Below, one piece after another: positions 24,223-35,745 of a stretch of DNA of 64,000 nucleotides; the first letter of the stretch is position 1, and each line of letters opens with the position of its first letter. The stretch covers positions 57,626,274 through 57,690,273 of the forward strand of contig CM066998.1 in NCBI GenBank assembly GCA_033977485.1. Direction: 5' to 3'. Below the pieces are notes generated by a model. It did no database searches and was not told the origin of the DNA. It saw nothing but the letters and a program-made list of their open reading frames with translations. The translations under genes were made by a program, and so were the position numbers. The stretch comes from Hydrangea macrophylla (lineage: Eukaryota > Streptophyta > Magnoliopsida > Cornales > Hydrangeaceae).

Positions 24223-27200
24223 CACAACAAGAACGAAAGGAACTCAATCAAAGAATGGTCCAAGACCACACCAAAATGCCGTAGTGTTACAAAACAGCGT
24301 GAACGCTATAGCACAATATGAGAAAACGAGACATCTCACGCATCGATTCTATAAAGGGAGAAAAGCTCAATAAAATAGTCAGTAAGCACACCAAGGGTGC
24401 TGAAGAACAAACGCAATAAACATAAACATTAAAAGACGGAGTCAACTCCAAAGATCGACAGTAATAATGGACATGAACCTCCAAACCATTCGATCAACCA
24501 AAAATGCACTTGAATGAAAACAAAGTACAACCGGACATCCCAAATTCATCGAATCAAACACAAAAGTGATCCCTTCACAAGGAATACGTGATCACAAGAA
24601 CACAACGGGCTGTTGTATACCCATAATTTATCTTAAAAATGAATAAGCAACAAGTATACAAAGGATATGTATACTAACAAAAGATATGATCTAATCATCA
24701 ACCGAAAACTCAATCCAAAGGACAGAGGGTAACCCGTAGAATGGGAATAAGATTTTACAACCATCACTCATGGTGAAAACATTTGCAAGACCCGAGGGAA
24801 AAAAATGGAATAAAACCAAATCAAACATTCAATACTCACAAGGAGTTTCCACGGCTCTCCAAGATGAAACAACAATTGAATAAAAGGAATCGAGCACCAA
24901 CTAAAGGTCTATACTTGGAAACTTGAAGCTCAAAAATCGTTGAGTGCCAGAACAACGAGGAATACTGAAAGGAACCAACACATAAACACATCCAATCACT
25001 ATGTAAAAAGCATAGGATCACTAGAACTACGAAGAGTTCAATAAGAAGCTCCAACGGGAAGAACATCTAACGGGCATAGCTGAGTACCCTACCGGCAAGC
25101 ACCTACCCAAACAAGGGTGCCAACCTTTCATGAAAATGTTTTTTTTTTTTTGGACAAACGGATTCAATCCAATTGTTCAACGCTTCCAAAAGAAAGGACT
25201 GGGTAGATTCAAAGAAATATCAAACTCTGTTCCAAGGACCCTCACTAAGCTTCAGTCAATATTTAAAAGAATCGGAGGAAGATAGTACACAAGCATGAAT
25301 ATCACACATAAACCAAATTACAATTAAACACAAGATTCTCAAAGCAGATCAATGATAGGCTATCAAAGTATCGCCATACGAAGCAAAAGTATGATGTTTC
25401 ATAACACGAGTTCCATAGTGAACCAAATTACTGAGTCAACTCCCAAGGAATGATCTAAACACTCAAGAATGAAACCAAGGAAAACTTCATAAAACAAACG
25501 ATAGACTTCGTACTAAAGACCGTAACAACTCAAAGTTACGTCTTAACCACATTAGAGGTACGAGTCATAAAGACTTACTCGTAATACATCACTCCTTACA
25601 AAAAGAGACACAAAAGTCTACAACAATGGCAACGAGAAGTCGATAGAAGAAATGATTATCACATCTCAAAACATAAACGTCGCTACAGTCAATTATAATG
25701 ATTTCACTACTAGATGGATCTATTGAGAGATCCTATCTCAAAACAATACGGCAAAAGAAATGCAATTGCCAAAAGTCAAGGGTCTCACAAGGAAAGAAGT
25801 CTAAGAAAACACAAAAATGCCATCAACAAGACAACAATAAATCAAACATGTGAACGAACAAATCTAAACTAACAAGTTCATCGACAATCGTTGTCGTACG
25901 CGACAACCAAAAATTTTTTTTTTTTGAAGAATTACGCCTTGATCAAAACAAGAGAACATATGGTCATAACGATTTCAAGCTCCCGAACTTTCAACTATTG
26001 AAAGCCCGATTCACATAAAAATGAACTAGAAGTTCCCGAACTGGGTGATCTTGAAATGTCACACGAAAGGTGGAAGTAAACTAGGCGACACGCCTAAAAC
26101 AAGAGTTATAACAAACTCACGCCACAAACGGATCCTAAATAACGAAAGTGTTCAAGGAAATACGGTCGAAGATTATCAACAGAATGAAGACAACTCTATA
26201 GAAGTTGCCACACTAACTGACGTGATCTCTAAACAAACCATCACAAAGATTAAAGCTAGGATGAAATTGAAAGATCGCAATGATCTCGAACAAAACACAA
26301 TCACAATAATCTCAAGACAGGGTGAGGGAAAAAAAAAGACTCATTGATCACAATAAACACGGAATGCACCGAGTGCATGAATCAAACTTGTCAACAATGA
26401 CATCAACAACAATACATCAAGATGATATGAAAGTAACAACTAGGGGTCCGTTCAGCTATTGGAAGCCCGTAACCCAAACATAATCGACCCAGGAGGTCTA
26501 AAATCACAAGCATAGAATCTCACATGAGCCACTTCTAAACACAAAGTAATCAAAACTATTAACAAAAAGGCATGCCCTTGGCATACTCCGAACACCAATA
26601 CAGAAATACGGTGGATGGGGTCAAACAGATACTCTCATTTAGATAACCCAGTGAGATAAATCAACAGGATCAAAGATAAAAGAATCTGATTATACACTTT
26701 ATTCTCCTCAAATGATAAAGAAATGAAACAATGGGATCAAATGATAGGATCCAATAAAATGTGGTGAACAACCCACAATAACCGATTAGATAATCACAAG
26801 GGATTAATAATAGAATCCGGTGAAATTAATTGACGTCAAGTTGTCTACTAATCCAAGCAATGGAAAAAAAAACTCTCAAGTCATGAAATGAAAGCAAATT
26901 ATCTCATAACCTCAATAACACAATCGGCACCTTATTGACCAAGGAATAAGGTTAACGCAAAGGAACATCTCTAGAAAGATGGGGAGCAACACTGACTTTC
27001 AAAAAGTATGCATATTCGAGTTCAACACGATAACTAAATCCAAGAAGTCAACTAAATCATCTTGTCAAAAAGAAAAATCGATGTAAGGAACAACATGGAT
27101 ATAAGTAAGTCCGAACAATAGGGCTCTCAAGTTATGAAATAAAATGAACCATTTCATAACCTCAATAACTCAACCGATTTCTTACTGGCCAAAGAGTAAG

Positions 27201-28856
27201 GTTAACACAAAGTGACATCTGAAGAAAGATAGGGAGCAACACAAATTAGCAAAAGTACGTACGTTCGAGTTCAACATGATAATAACGTCAAAGAACCCAA
27301 CTAAATAACTTGTTGAATAAAGTTGACTCAAGGAATAACACGGGGTACACATAAATCCTGAACAATGTATGACTCTCGAGTTATGAGACAAGAATTAATT
27401 ATTTTTTTATAAATTCAACAATTCAATTGGCACCTCATCTACTAGGGAGTAAGGTTACCATGGAGGTAATTCCAAAAAAAAAAATAAAGAACAACACTTA
27501 CTTGTGGAGAGCACGACACTCTCGAGTTCGATATGATATATATAAAAAAATACATATATCAAGGTACACAACTAAGAAAAAGTGTGGAGTTAAAATCAAT
27601 TTCAAACATAACAAGTTCAAAGGAAGGACATCATGATTCCAAAGGTGGCAATTCGGAACACCCAAATAAAATGTAAGAGTGAGGTAAATTACAATCAAGA
27701 AGACATAAGTTTTTCATCAAGAAAATTTATAAGGATATGATATGGGTACCCCTTCCAAGAAGGCTAAAAATAATGAGGCAAAAAAAAAAACCTTTTCGAG
27801 AAATGAAGATTACAAAGATCAATCAATAGATCTGATTCAAGTATTACAAAAGTGAGGAACTGTGCTCGTTCACAAGAAAGAAAACACGGAAACATATAGT
27901 GTTTATCAAAATGAAGTCGAGTGCTAATCAAACAATGTCAACAGTGAATTTCTAGTAGGGACCGATAATCAATTCAAGGAAATGGTCCTACTAACTCAAC
28001 AATAACGTACCCATCAAAACGGTATAGGCATTTCAACATAGAATAGTGAAAGAAGATTCACGAAACAATGGGACATATATTCCTCATGAAAAGTGACTAT
28101 CACTTGAATCTACAGAAATTTACTAGCGCAAGAAAGAAGGAAAATTATCATTAAGCAAAGCAATTGACAGACTCGAATAATCTATATCAAGACAAGAAGG
28201 TTGGATCATTAATCAACGAATCATACGATAGAAATGATCGTAATCAACTCAAAGGAATTTTATAATTCTTTTAATGAACAAGAGACTAAAGAAAACTTCA
28301 AGAACTGTCAATACGATAAAGAATAAGGGAAGAAATACCTCATAACATCAAATAACTTACGATTAGTCAATGTGAATACATAGATTACAAGTAACTACAC
28401 AAGGCTAACAATGTTATGCCGCATATCGTTTTAACTACGATTAGTCACCCATGTAAGCATCGCACAAGGAGTGAATCAAATATCATGTTGCATTAATGTA
28501 AACATATAGAATATACACACGTAAGCATGTAAACACATAATCCCGGAGGCATGTAACATCTAAACATCCTCTACTAAGAACTTTCAATTTAAAGTAAGTG
28601 ATGGCATTATTCATCCTTTACACTTGTAAAGTTATTCAATGTACACATATAACCACGAGATCACATAAGTACAAGGTATTTAGACATGTGATCAGTTAAG
28701 CATATAAACATGCTGGCACGAAATCCCGTAGGCAAGTAAACATGCTCACTTAAACAATATAATTTCAAATTTACTCGATCACTTATGATTACAACTTAAA
28801 CAACTAGTTAAAGCCATGCATAGGCCCACTTAACTCCCAGAGTTCCAAAGTATTCG
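24223..28856 (-). other. E4 internal region, non-coding
   Basis: No gag, protease, RT or integrase motif is seen in six frames. Plus-strand (antisense) ORF 26045-26347 contains KARMKLKDRNDL, similar to KARTKSKDRNDL in the antisense ORF 20693-20923 of E3. The sense frames at the same place are also similar (RSLRSFNFILAL and RSFRSFDFVLAL), so the conservation may be at nucleotide level only. Confidence 0.65.
26873..27620 (-). repeat. Tandem array, 250-bp unit, 3 copies
   Basis: Units begin at ctctcaag or ctctcgag near 26873, 27124 and 27374. Each then holds a tcaataa or tcaacaa string, gtaaggtta or ataaggtta, a ggagcaacac-like string and tcgagttc before the next unit. The copies are diverged. 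The array lies in the non-coding body of E4. Confidence 0.85.
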
Positions 28857-28866
28857 AACCCGGTTA

Positions 28867-28878
28867 GCTCTGATACCA
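28867..28878 (-). other. E4 primer-binding site (initiator Met tRNA type)
   Basis: The minus strand reads TGGTATCAGAGC three bases from the right LTR, followed by taaccgggttcga, as in E3. Confidence 0.92.
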
Positions 28879-28881
28879 TTC

Positions 28882-31383
28882 TGTAACGCCCCAAAATCCA
28901 CGACACGTGGACGAGTCAAAGAGTCAAAAAAAGAGGTTAAAGAAGAGGAAAGATCCCACGTGGACCAATCAAGAGGTGCGGAAACAACAAAAGAATCCTA
29001 CGTGGATTCCAATGATAGTCAACAAGTCAACGACTGACCTCACATTGCCCAAATCAGTCAAAGAGGGCCAAAGAACAGAATTTTGGTTTAGAAAGGTCTT
29101 AAGAACAATTGAAATTAAATCATAACTGGTTTTAAGAATTGAAATTCATTTGGGCCTCTTTTACGAAAAAAATTAGTTTTAAAGAAATAAACTTAAATAA
29201 AAAAAAATGAAAAATAAATAAAAATAAAAATGAAATCCGTTGGAACCAAATTCTAGCACTTGTAAGGCGGTTTTGGCTGTCCAAAACATTTGTAAGGGCA
29301 AAAAAAAAAAGAATGAAATTTTAAGGACAAGGGTTGGAACCAATTTCCAACAAAACCAAGCCTAAAGCAAATACAAGGAGGCTATAACATAAGACTTTTT
29401 AAAGTAAAAACAAGCTTTCTCAACACGTCAAAACCAACATTAAAGTCGTACACAAGTTCCCCAAAATGATATAACCACAAACACCCAAAATTTCAATAGA
29501 GTCCTTGTGCAATTCACATTCTATACAAACGTCAAAGTTCTTCAAGTCCTTAAATGAGTTAATAGAGGACTCTACATACAAGCCAAGAGATATAAAGGGG
29601 CTAACAAGTGTCCGATTACATTAAGTCTAAAATTCTAATAGATTCTAAGTAAAGGGCTAAACATGTGCCCAAACAAGCATCAAAGAAATTAAGCTACAAG
29701 ATTTACATATATTACAATTTCTTTTTAAACAAAACTAGAAGTTTGAAACATTTTCAAAACTATTATTCTTCTCGAAAGAAATAATCACAGTGCGACTTCA
29801 CACGTCGAGTAACTCACGGGCCTTGCCCCCAACTTGATAAAACCTGAAAAATGGTTTGTCGTTTTTATGAGAACGACGGCTCGTAGAAAATATTGTAGAG
29901 ATTCAATATGTATCCCATAACTAATATGCAACATGTGGTGCCATGAATGCCACCTGGGCAATGCAACTAATGAGCCCTCGGGCTATGCACACATGATCAC
30001 TCGCCTCATTACCGGACTGTGAGCCACCCCCCACTGGGAATGTAGTATACCAACTTTCCGATAGCTAGTCGAATATAAGTTGGAGTTTGGCACGTTCTTA
30101 GGTACGTCCACCCTGTCTCACCACACAACCCACATCCGGATTTTCTTATCCACTTTTATCCCCCTTTATTGGGGTCGGATTTACTTTTATCCCCTCTTAG
30201 GGATTACTCAAATGTCACCCATGCTAATGCTGTGAGGTGTGCCCACTTGGCAACAATGCACATGAATTCTATGATTCCAATGCAAGTGTTCTTATTTTCA
30301 CAAAATGTCAATTTACATTATTGCTGAAACTTAGCAAGTCTCATTACTTTAACATTAATCATGATGATATATGATCTCACATTTCATGGGAGTGACAACG
30401 TATGAACATATAAATTCCTATTAACAAGGATTTATCTTCTAAGCACAATGACTACCTCAAACAATAACAAGTAGTTCATGTAAGCAATCAAGCAATTAAC
30501 CGACACTTATCCAAATAATTTACAACTAATCATGTAATCACATTTAAACAATTAATCAACAATTAGGCAATTAAGTTCATCTAATCAACTTTTGATAACC
30601 ATTTAACAATTTATCCACTTAGGCAATTTTGATAACATAGCAACTAAACATATTAGTTTACTCCACAAGAATATTTTATTAAGAGAATTAAATCAAGATT
30701 ATTCTCTATGCTTTAATCCCTAGCAATTCTATCACAAATCCCACATTAGAGATAGGAGACATAGTGAATCAAGACAATTTAATCTACCTTTGCTCTTGAG
30801 AAATGAGGAGTGCAAAAGAAATAGAGAATCCAAGTTGTTGAGCTTCAAGAACAAAAGAATAGAAAAACCCCCTTCCTTCCTCTAAGCCATAACTTGAGTT
30901 AGTGATCAACAAGATGGAAAATAGAAGTACCCAAATGAAGCCCTAGATGATGTGATGATTTTTGCCTCTAATGATATAGCCTCAAAAAAGAATTCTTAGA
31001 GTCCATATAGAGCTTGAGATGATAGTAACAATGGGGTTTTTGTCTCCCAAATAAAGAGGGATAAAGAGGGATAGAAAAAGAAACAAAAGAAAAAAATAAT
31101 GAAAGGGAAAGAGGAGAATGGCCGGATGGTAAGGGAGAGGGAGGAGAGAGAAAAGTCAAAGCTTCCTAGGGAAGCTTGGGGGTAGTTCACTTGAGTGGGG
31201 AGTGGGCCCCACAAGTCTCAATCACTACCACACACATATATGAACATATATACACATACATGTGCCAAAATTAAGTACCAAAGTGATACCAACAAGACCA
31301 AAATTAAATACATTGTCCCAAATCTAGACCCACATTGGTCCAAAATTACCAAAAGACCCTCAAATAAATTTCAAAACATTACA
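28882..31383 (-). repeat. E4 5' LTR
   Basis: Near-identical partner of 21685-24186. The LTR end TGTAAC (plus-strand view) sits next to the primer site, and the outer edge cattaca abuts the GATCT duplication. Confidence 0.94.
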
Positions 31384-31388
31384 GATCT

Positions 31389-32449
31389 TTTCTTTGGCAT
31401 TATATAATATAAGCTTGGACCACTCCTTGGGAGTTGATCACATAGTTTAGTTCAGTTTTGAACTCTTGTGAAGTAATCAGGTTACCTAACTTTTGTGACA
31501 ATTCGTGTAACTTTTATCAGTCGATTCGTTTCTTTGAGCTCCTTGGATTTAGTTGATTGAAATTCAATCTCTTTGTAGAATTTACTTTGAGGCGAATTCG
31601 TTGGTTTTCTCAAGTCTTCAAAGTTTTGTTGAGACCCTTGCATTTGGCTATTCAAATATTTTTCCCCGTGATGTTACTGCACAACAATGAGAATACTTTT
31701 TTTGATCCTCACTAGTATTGCTTGAAGCTTAGTAAGGGTTCTTAGAACCAGATTCGATGTTCTATTTGAAATTGTCTTGTACAGTCTTTGGACTTATTGA
31801 CCTTGGGTCATGTCCATTTTGGATAATAACTTTTGGTGAGTTGATGCCTCGTAGCCTAATGGCGCTTGGCGATTTTGTGCATTTGGTACATTAAATTTAG
31901 TTCCTAACATTTTGTGATTTATTCCTTACTCTTGTTAGTTAGTATTGGAAGGACATAGGAATGCCTTGTGAAAACAGCACACTTGGTGCTATAATGTTGA
32001 TTCTTCGGATCTTGAAATTGTTTCTTGCAGTGATAAAATTTTATTCCATGTCATTGGTTACCCTTCTTCTCGGGTTGGATTTTCAGTTGAGTTTTGGATT
32101 CTATCCATTCGTTGTCGCTTGTGTTGTGTGTTACATATTAGTCAGTTGTTTGACACCTTGGGGTGAGTTAAAACTGCATGTTGTATTCTTTTAATTATGT
32201 GGTCCTTTCATGAGGATCATTTCGGTATTTGACCAATAGTGGTACGAAATTCATTTGTATTCTTGACTTAGCTCGTTCGACGACTAAGAAGATCAAGTTG
32301 TCATTGATGCTTAATATTTGGTCATGTCAGTTGACGTTGGAACCATGTATGTTCCTTGAGATTGTTCCTTGTGAGCCTTGGTGACTCTTGGTGTCTATGT
32401 ATTAGTATAGATTGTTACCTCTCCAGTTGTTTCCCTTTGAGGTACATTC
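31389..32449 (+). other. E3 internal region, right part, non-coding
   Basis: Continuation of the E3 body after the E4 insertion. The ORFs at 31961-32194 and 32356-32571 have no known domain. Sequence is TTG-rich like the left part. Confidence 0.65.
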
Positions 32450-32485
32450 GAATTTCGGGACGGAATTCTTTTAAGGGGGGTAGAT
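32450..32485 (+). other. E3 polypurine tract and pre-LTR motif
   Basis: gaatttcgggacggaattc followed by ttttaaggggggtagat immediately before the 3' LTR TG. Confidence 0.88.
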
Positions 32486-35400
32486 TGTCATGTTTCAGAA
32501 TTATATTGAAGGGCAATTGGGTAATTTTACCTTTTCTGTTGGGGGCTCTAAATTTATTCGACTGTATTTAAATTTATGGAGCATGACTATATTATTTTAT
32601 TTTACCTTTCATGTGCTTTAAAATTTATTTTCTGTTCATGTGGGTATGTTTATTTAATTTCGGGGTTACACCGTTGGGTCAGACTGTCCGTGGGAACACC
32701 AAACATTTCATTTTTGTAGCATACAAGAGAGTGGGTCCCACCCCTCTCCCCTATATGACCGGCCAAACTCCCCCCTCCCACTCATCCACGTTAGTTTTCT
32801 CTTCTCCTTCATTTCTTCTTCTTCTTCTTCTCCTTTCAAGAGGCCAAAACCTTCAAAAATCTTCATCCCTCTTCCATCTCTAACTTCAAGATTGCTAAGG
32901 AAGGTCAAGCTCTTCATCTTCAAGCTCTCCTAACAATCCTAGGGCTTGACATCCTTCCATTGGTAAGTTTTCTAGAAACCCCCAAATTCTAGGGTTTCAT
33001 TAGTTTTCTAAATTTTGAGTTATTCATGGGCTTTTTTCACTTTGTATAGCTTTCTTGGAGTATATAGAGCTTCTCTTTCATATCCTAACCATTTCTATGG
33101 AAAATTTCTTATGTGGGTAAGTTTTTCTAATCTCTAACAACTTAGGGTTTGCTAGTTTCATGATTTCTATCCTAACCTTAGGTTGTTCTTGATTAGTGGT
33201 GCATACTTGAAGCATCCTACAAGATTCTAGCACAAGCATTGAAGCTATTTTGGATTTACTTGGCTCTCTTGTGTTGCCATTGATTTTTGGAAGCTAAGCT
33301 TTAAGGTAGATTTACATTGTGCAATTATATATGTTATACTTGTCTAAGATGCCTTGAGTTCACTTTTATGCTATGAGAGAACTTAGACATATGTATTAGG
33401 ACATTCCCACAAAGTTATAATGTTAGGGATTTTTGCCTAAATGTGAATTATATGCTTTGGATTGTACTAGTTGAAAATTTGGGGTGTTAAATGTAATTAA
33501 AATGATGTTATGAGAATAATTTAGACACATGCATTAGGTTTTCCCCAAAGTTGTAAATTTAGGGTTATATGCCTAATTGTGAATTTACATGTTTTGGTTA
33601 TTCTATAGTTGATTATGTGATGCTAGACGTGCCTAGGATGCTCCCTTTATGTGTAAAAGCATGCTAGGACGTTAGTATATAAATCCTTGTTAGGAACGTT
33701 AAATTATGAAATTTAATTACTTTCTTTGAAGTTCTTGATATCATGTCTAATGGACTAAATTATTGCTTAGTCTATTGTAGTGGATCATCTTTAATGCCAT
33801 TGTTAACATCATATGCATTGAGGCCTAATCGGCAAGCATTCATGTATCACGACATAAATGTTTTATTTGGAAAAGAGAGAAAAACCCCATGTGTGGGAAT
33901 TTGATTTAAGAAATCCGAACATGGGTTGTGATGTGAGACAGGGAGAATGACCCTTAGAAACATTCAAACTCCAAACTATATTCGGGTAACTCCTGGAAGT
34001 TGGTATGCTACACTCCATGCGTGGGTGGCTCATGGTCCGGTAACGAGAGAGATGTGCATTTGTCACGCATAGCCTTGCGGCTTTACACATTTCATTGTAG
34101 CCATGGTGGCAATTCATTGCACCTCATTTCATTTTAGTCATGGATAGCATATAGACTTGTTACAATGTTTTCTACGAGCCATCGTTCTCATAAAAACGAC
34201 AAAACATTTTTCAGGTAAGCTTGATAAGGACAAAGGGCATATGTGACCCGACGCGTAAACTATGCGGCATTTTGTTCTATTTTGAAGACTCATGCTTAGT
34301 TATGTATATGAATAGCACTCTTTTGATTCAGTCATTTTGGGAGATTGTAAATGTTTAATGCTTTGAAACTTAGAGTATTAAGGTTTTACAAAAACTTCGT
34401 GAGCTTAGGCTCTTATCTCTTGTATTTTAGAAGCTTCTTTGATTTTAATGGGACAAGTATTAGCCCTTGCTTTCATGGTTATTTCTTTCAATTGTTAAAC
34501 TCACTTTATGATGATGTATTTACGTTCCGAGGTCGTTGAATCTCTTTAAATTCTTGTATTTTTGATTTACATGTCAATTGTTTGTTTTTCTCTTTTGTTT
34601 GAGTCCTTGCTGGATTGGTTTGGGTAGTTGCTTTTATGAGAGTTCATTTGTTGTGGTTTAGTTCGTTTTATAGTTGGATCCTTGCCGGATCAAACCCCTA
34701 TTTTAATTCCAACAAGGTTTCGAATATTTAAACGTTCTAAATCTCTCCCATTCTCTTTCTCTCCTCTCCCCTCTTTGATCTCTTTCCCTTTCTCAAATAT
34801 TCTTTCCTTTTACTTATGTTGGAATTATGTATATATATGTTTTTAAAATATTTCTGAATGTGAAAATACACATGTGTGTGTGTTTAAAATACATTCCCTA
34901 TATCTCTCTCCCTATCTCTGCCTATATCTCTCTCCCAATCTCTCCCTCTCCCCTTTTTCCTCTCTTTATCTCTTTCACTTCTCGTTTTTAATAAATTTTG
35001 AGTACATGAAGTTCTGTTTGGTCTAGGCATGTGTTATATGTCATTTAGGACTTGTTTAGTCATACATTGATGTTCAAACTCGAGAATTTAGAAATGTTGG
35101 GAATGTTTCGAAAAGCTGTCAAAGCTGCTGTCAAATAAAAACTGCTACTGATATTTCAATTTTCTGCCCAAATGGTGCAGAATTGGAAAAAATGTTATTA
35201 GACAAAAGTTGTGCAGAATCGAATTTTACATGGACCCTTGCGGACAGAATGTGAACATTTCAAAGATATAGTTATTTAAGGATGTTTTAAAATTCAGCAA
35301 TTATCCAAAAATGGTCCATATGCTGTCAAAGTTGCTGTCAAATAAAAACTGCTACTGTTATTTCAATTTTCTGCCCAAATGGTGAAGAATTGCAAAAAAT

Positions 35401-35745
35401 GTCATTAGACAAAAGTTGTGCAGAATCGAATTTTACATGGTTACTTACGGGTGTTTTAAAATTCAGCAACTGTTATAAATGACCTTTTATCAAATTCATT
35501 GTAATTTTTCCTTTTCTCCTTGATATAGTGCTTGCTCGGAAAGTCTTTTAAATGTAATTTTCAAATGCGTTCATCTTTGATGGACTTGTTAACATGTAAG
35601 TCTATTTTGGATTTACGTATTAGTAAGCCATCCTTGTAGGAAACCCCGTGGGTTTCTAAAGTCGCTTCCGTATTTGTGATTGGGTTTTACTTCTTTTCTC
35701 TCTAACTTTCCTCTTTCCTCGCGCTTCGGTTTCCGGGGCGTGACA
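32486..35745 (+). repeat. E3 3' LTR
   Basis: 3,260 bp. It differs from the 5' LTR by scattered substitutions, a short deletion in the CT-rich tract near 34760, and the loss of about 38 bp in the second tandem unit near 35440. The LTR pair is clearly more diverged than that of E4. Confidence 0.93.

Larger units (their letters stand above)
21685..31383 (-). mobile_element. E4: young non-coding LTR retrotransposon inside E3
   Basis: The LTRs at 21685-24186 and 28882-31383 (2,502 bp each) are nearly identical. The perfect duplication GATCT lies at 21680-21684 and 31384-31388. Orientation is minus: the primer site lies beside the right LTR and the polypurine tract beside the left one. The 4.7-kb internal region has no gag or pol. 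Within the LTR, ORFs in both copies (for example 23999-24373 and 31195-31407) are not conserved proteins. E4 is related to E3 by its ends, an LTR block and parts of the internal region, but most of it cannot be aligned by eye. Confidence 0.93.
14420..35745 (+). mobile_element. E3: long non-coding LTR retrotransposon (LARD-type)
   Basis: The LTRs are 14420-17706 and 32486-35745 (about 3.3 kb each), both starting TGTCATG and ending TGACA. A perfect 5-bp duplication ATCAG lies at 14415-14419 and 35746-35750. The primer site TGGTATCAGAGC is at 17710 and the polypurine tract ends at 32485. With E4 removed, the internal region is about 5.1 kb and contains no readable gag, protease, RT or integrase. 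Very long LTRs around a non-coding body with intact cis signals fit the LARD class, mobilised by a helper. The pre-LTR motif cgggacggaattc resembles gypsy chromovirus ends, so a Ty3/gypsy helper is likely. That assignment is inference. Confidence 0.9.

Noticed and set aside
23999..24373. ORF of 124 codons
   Set aside because: It runs across the LTR/internal border of E4 on the antisense strand. Its other copy at 31195 is cut short by the border. No domain.
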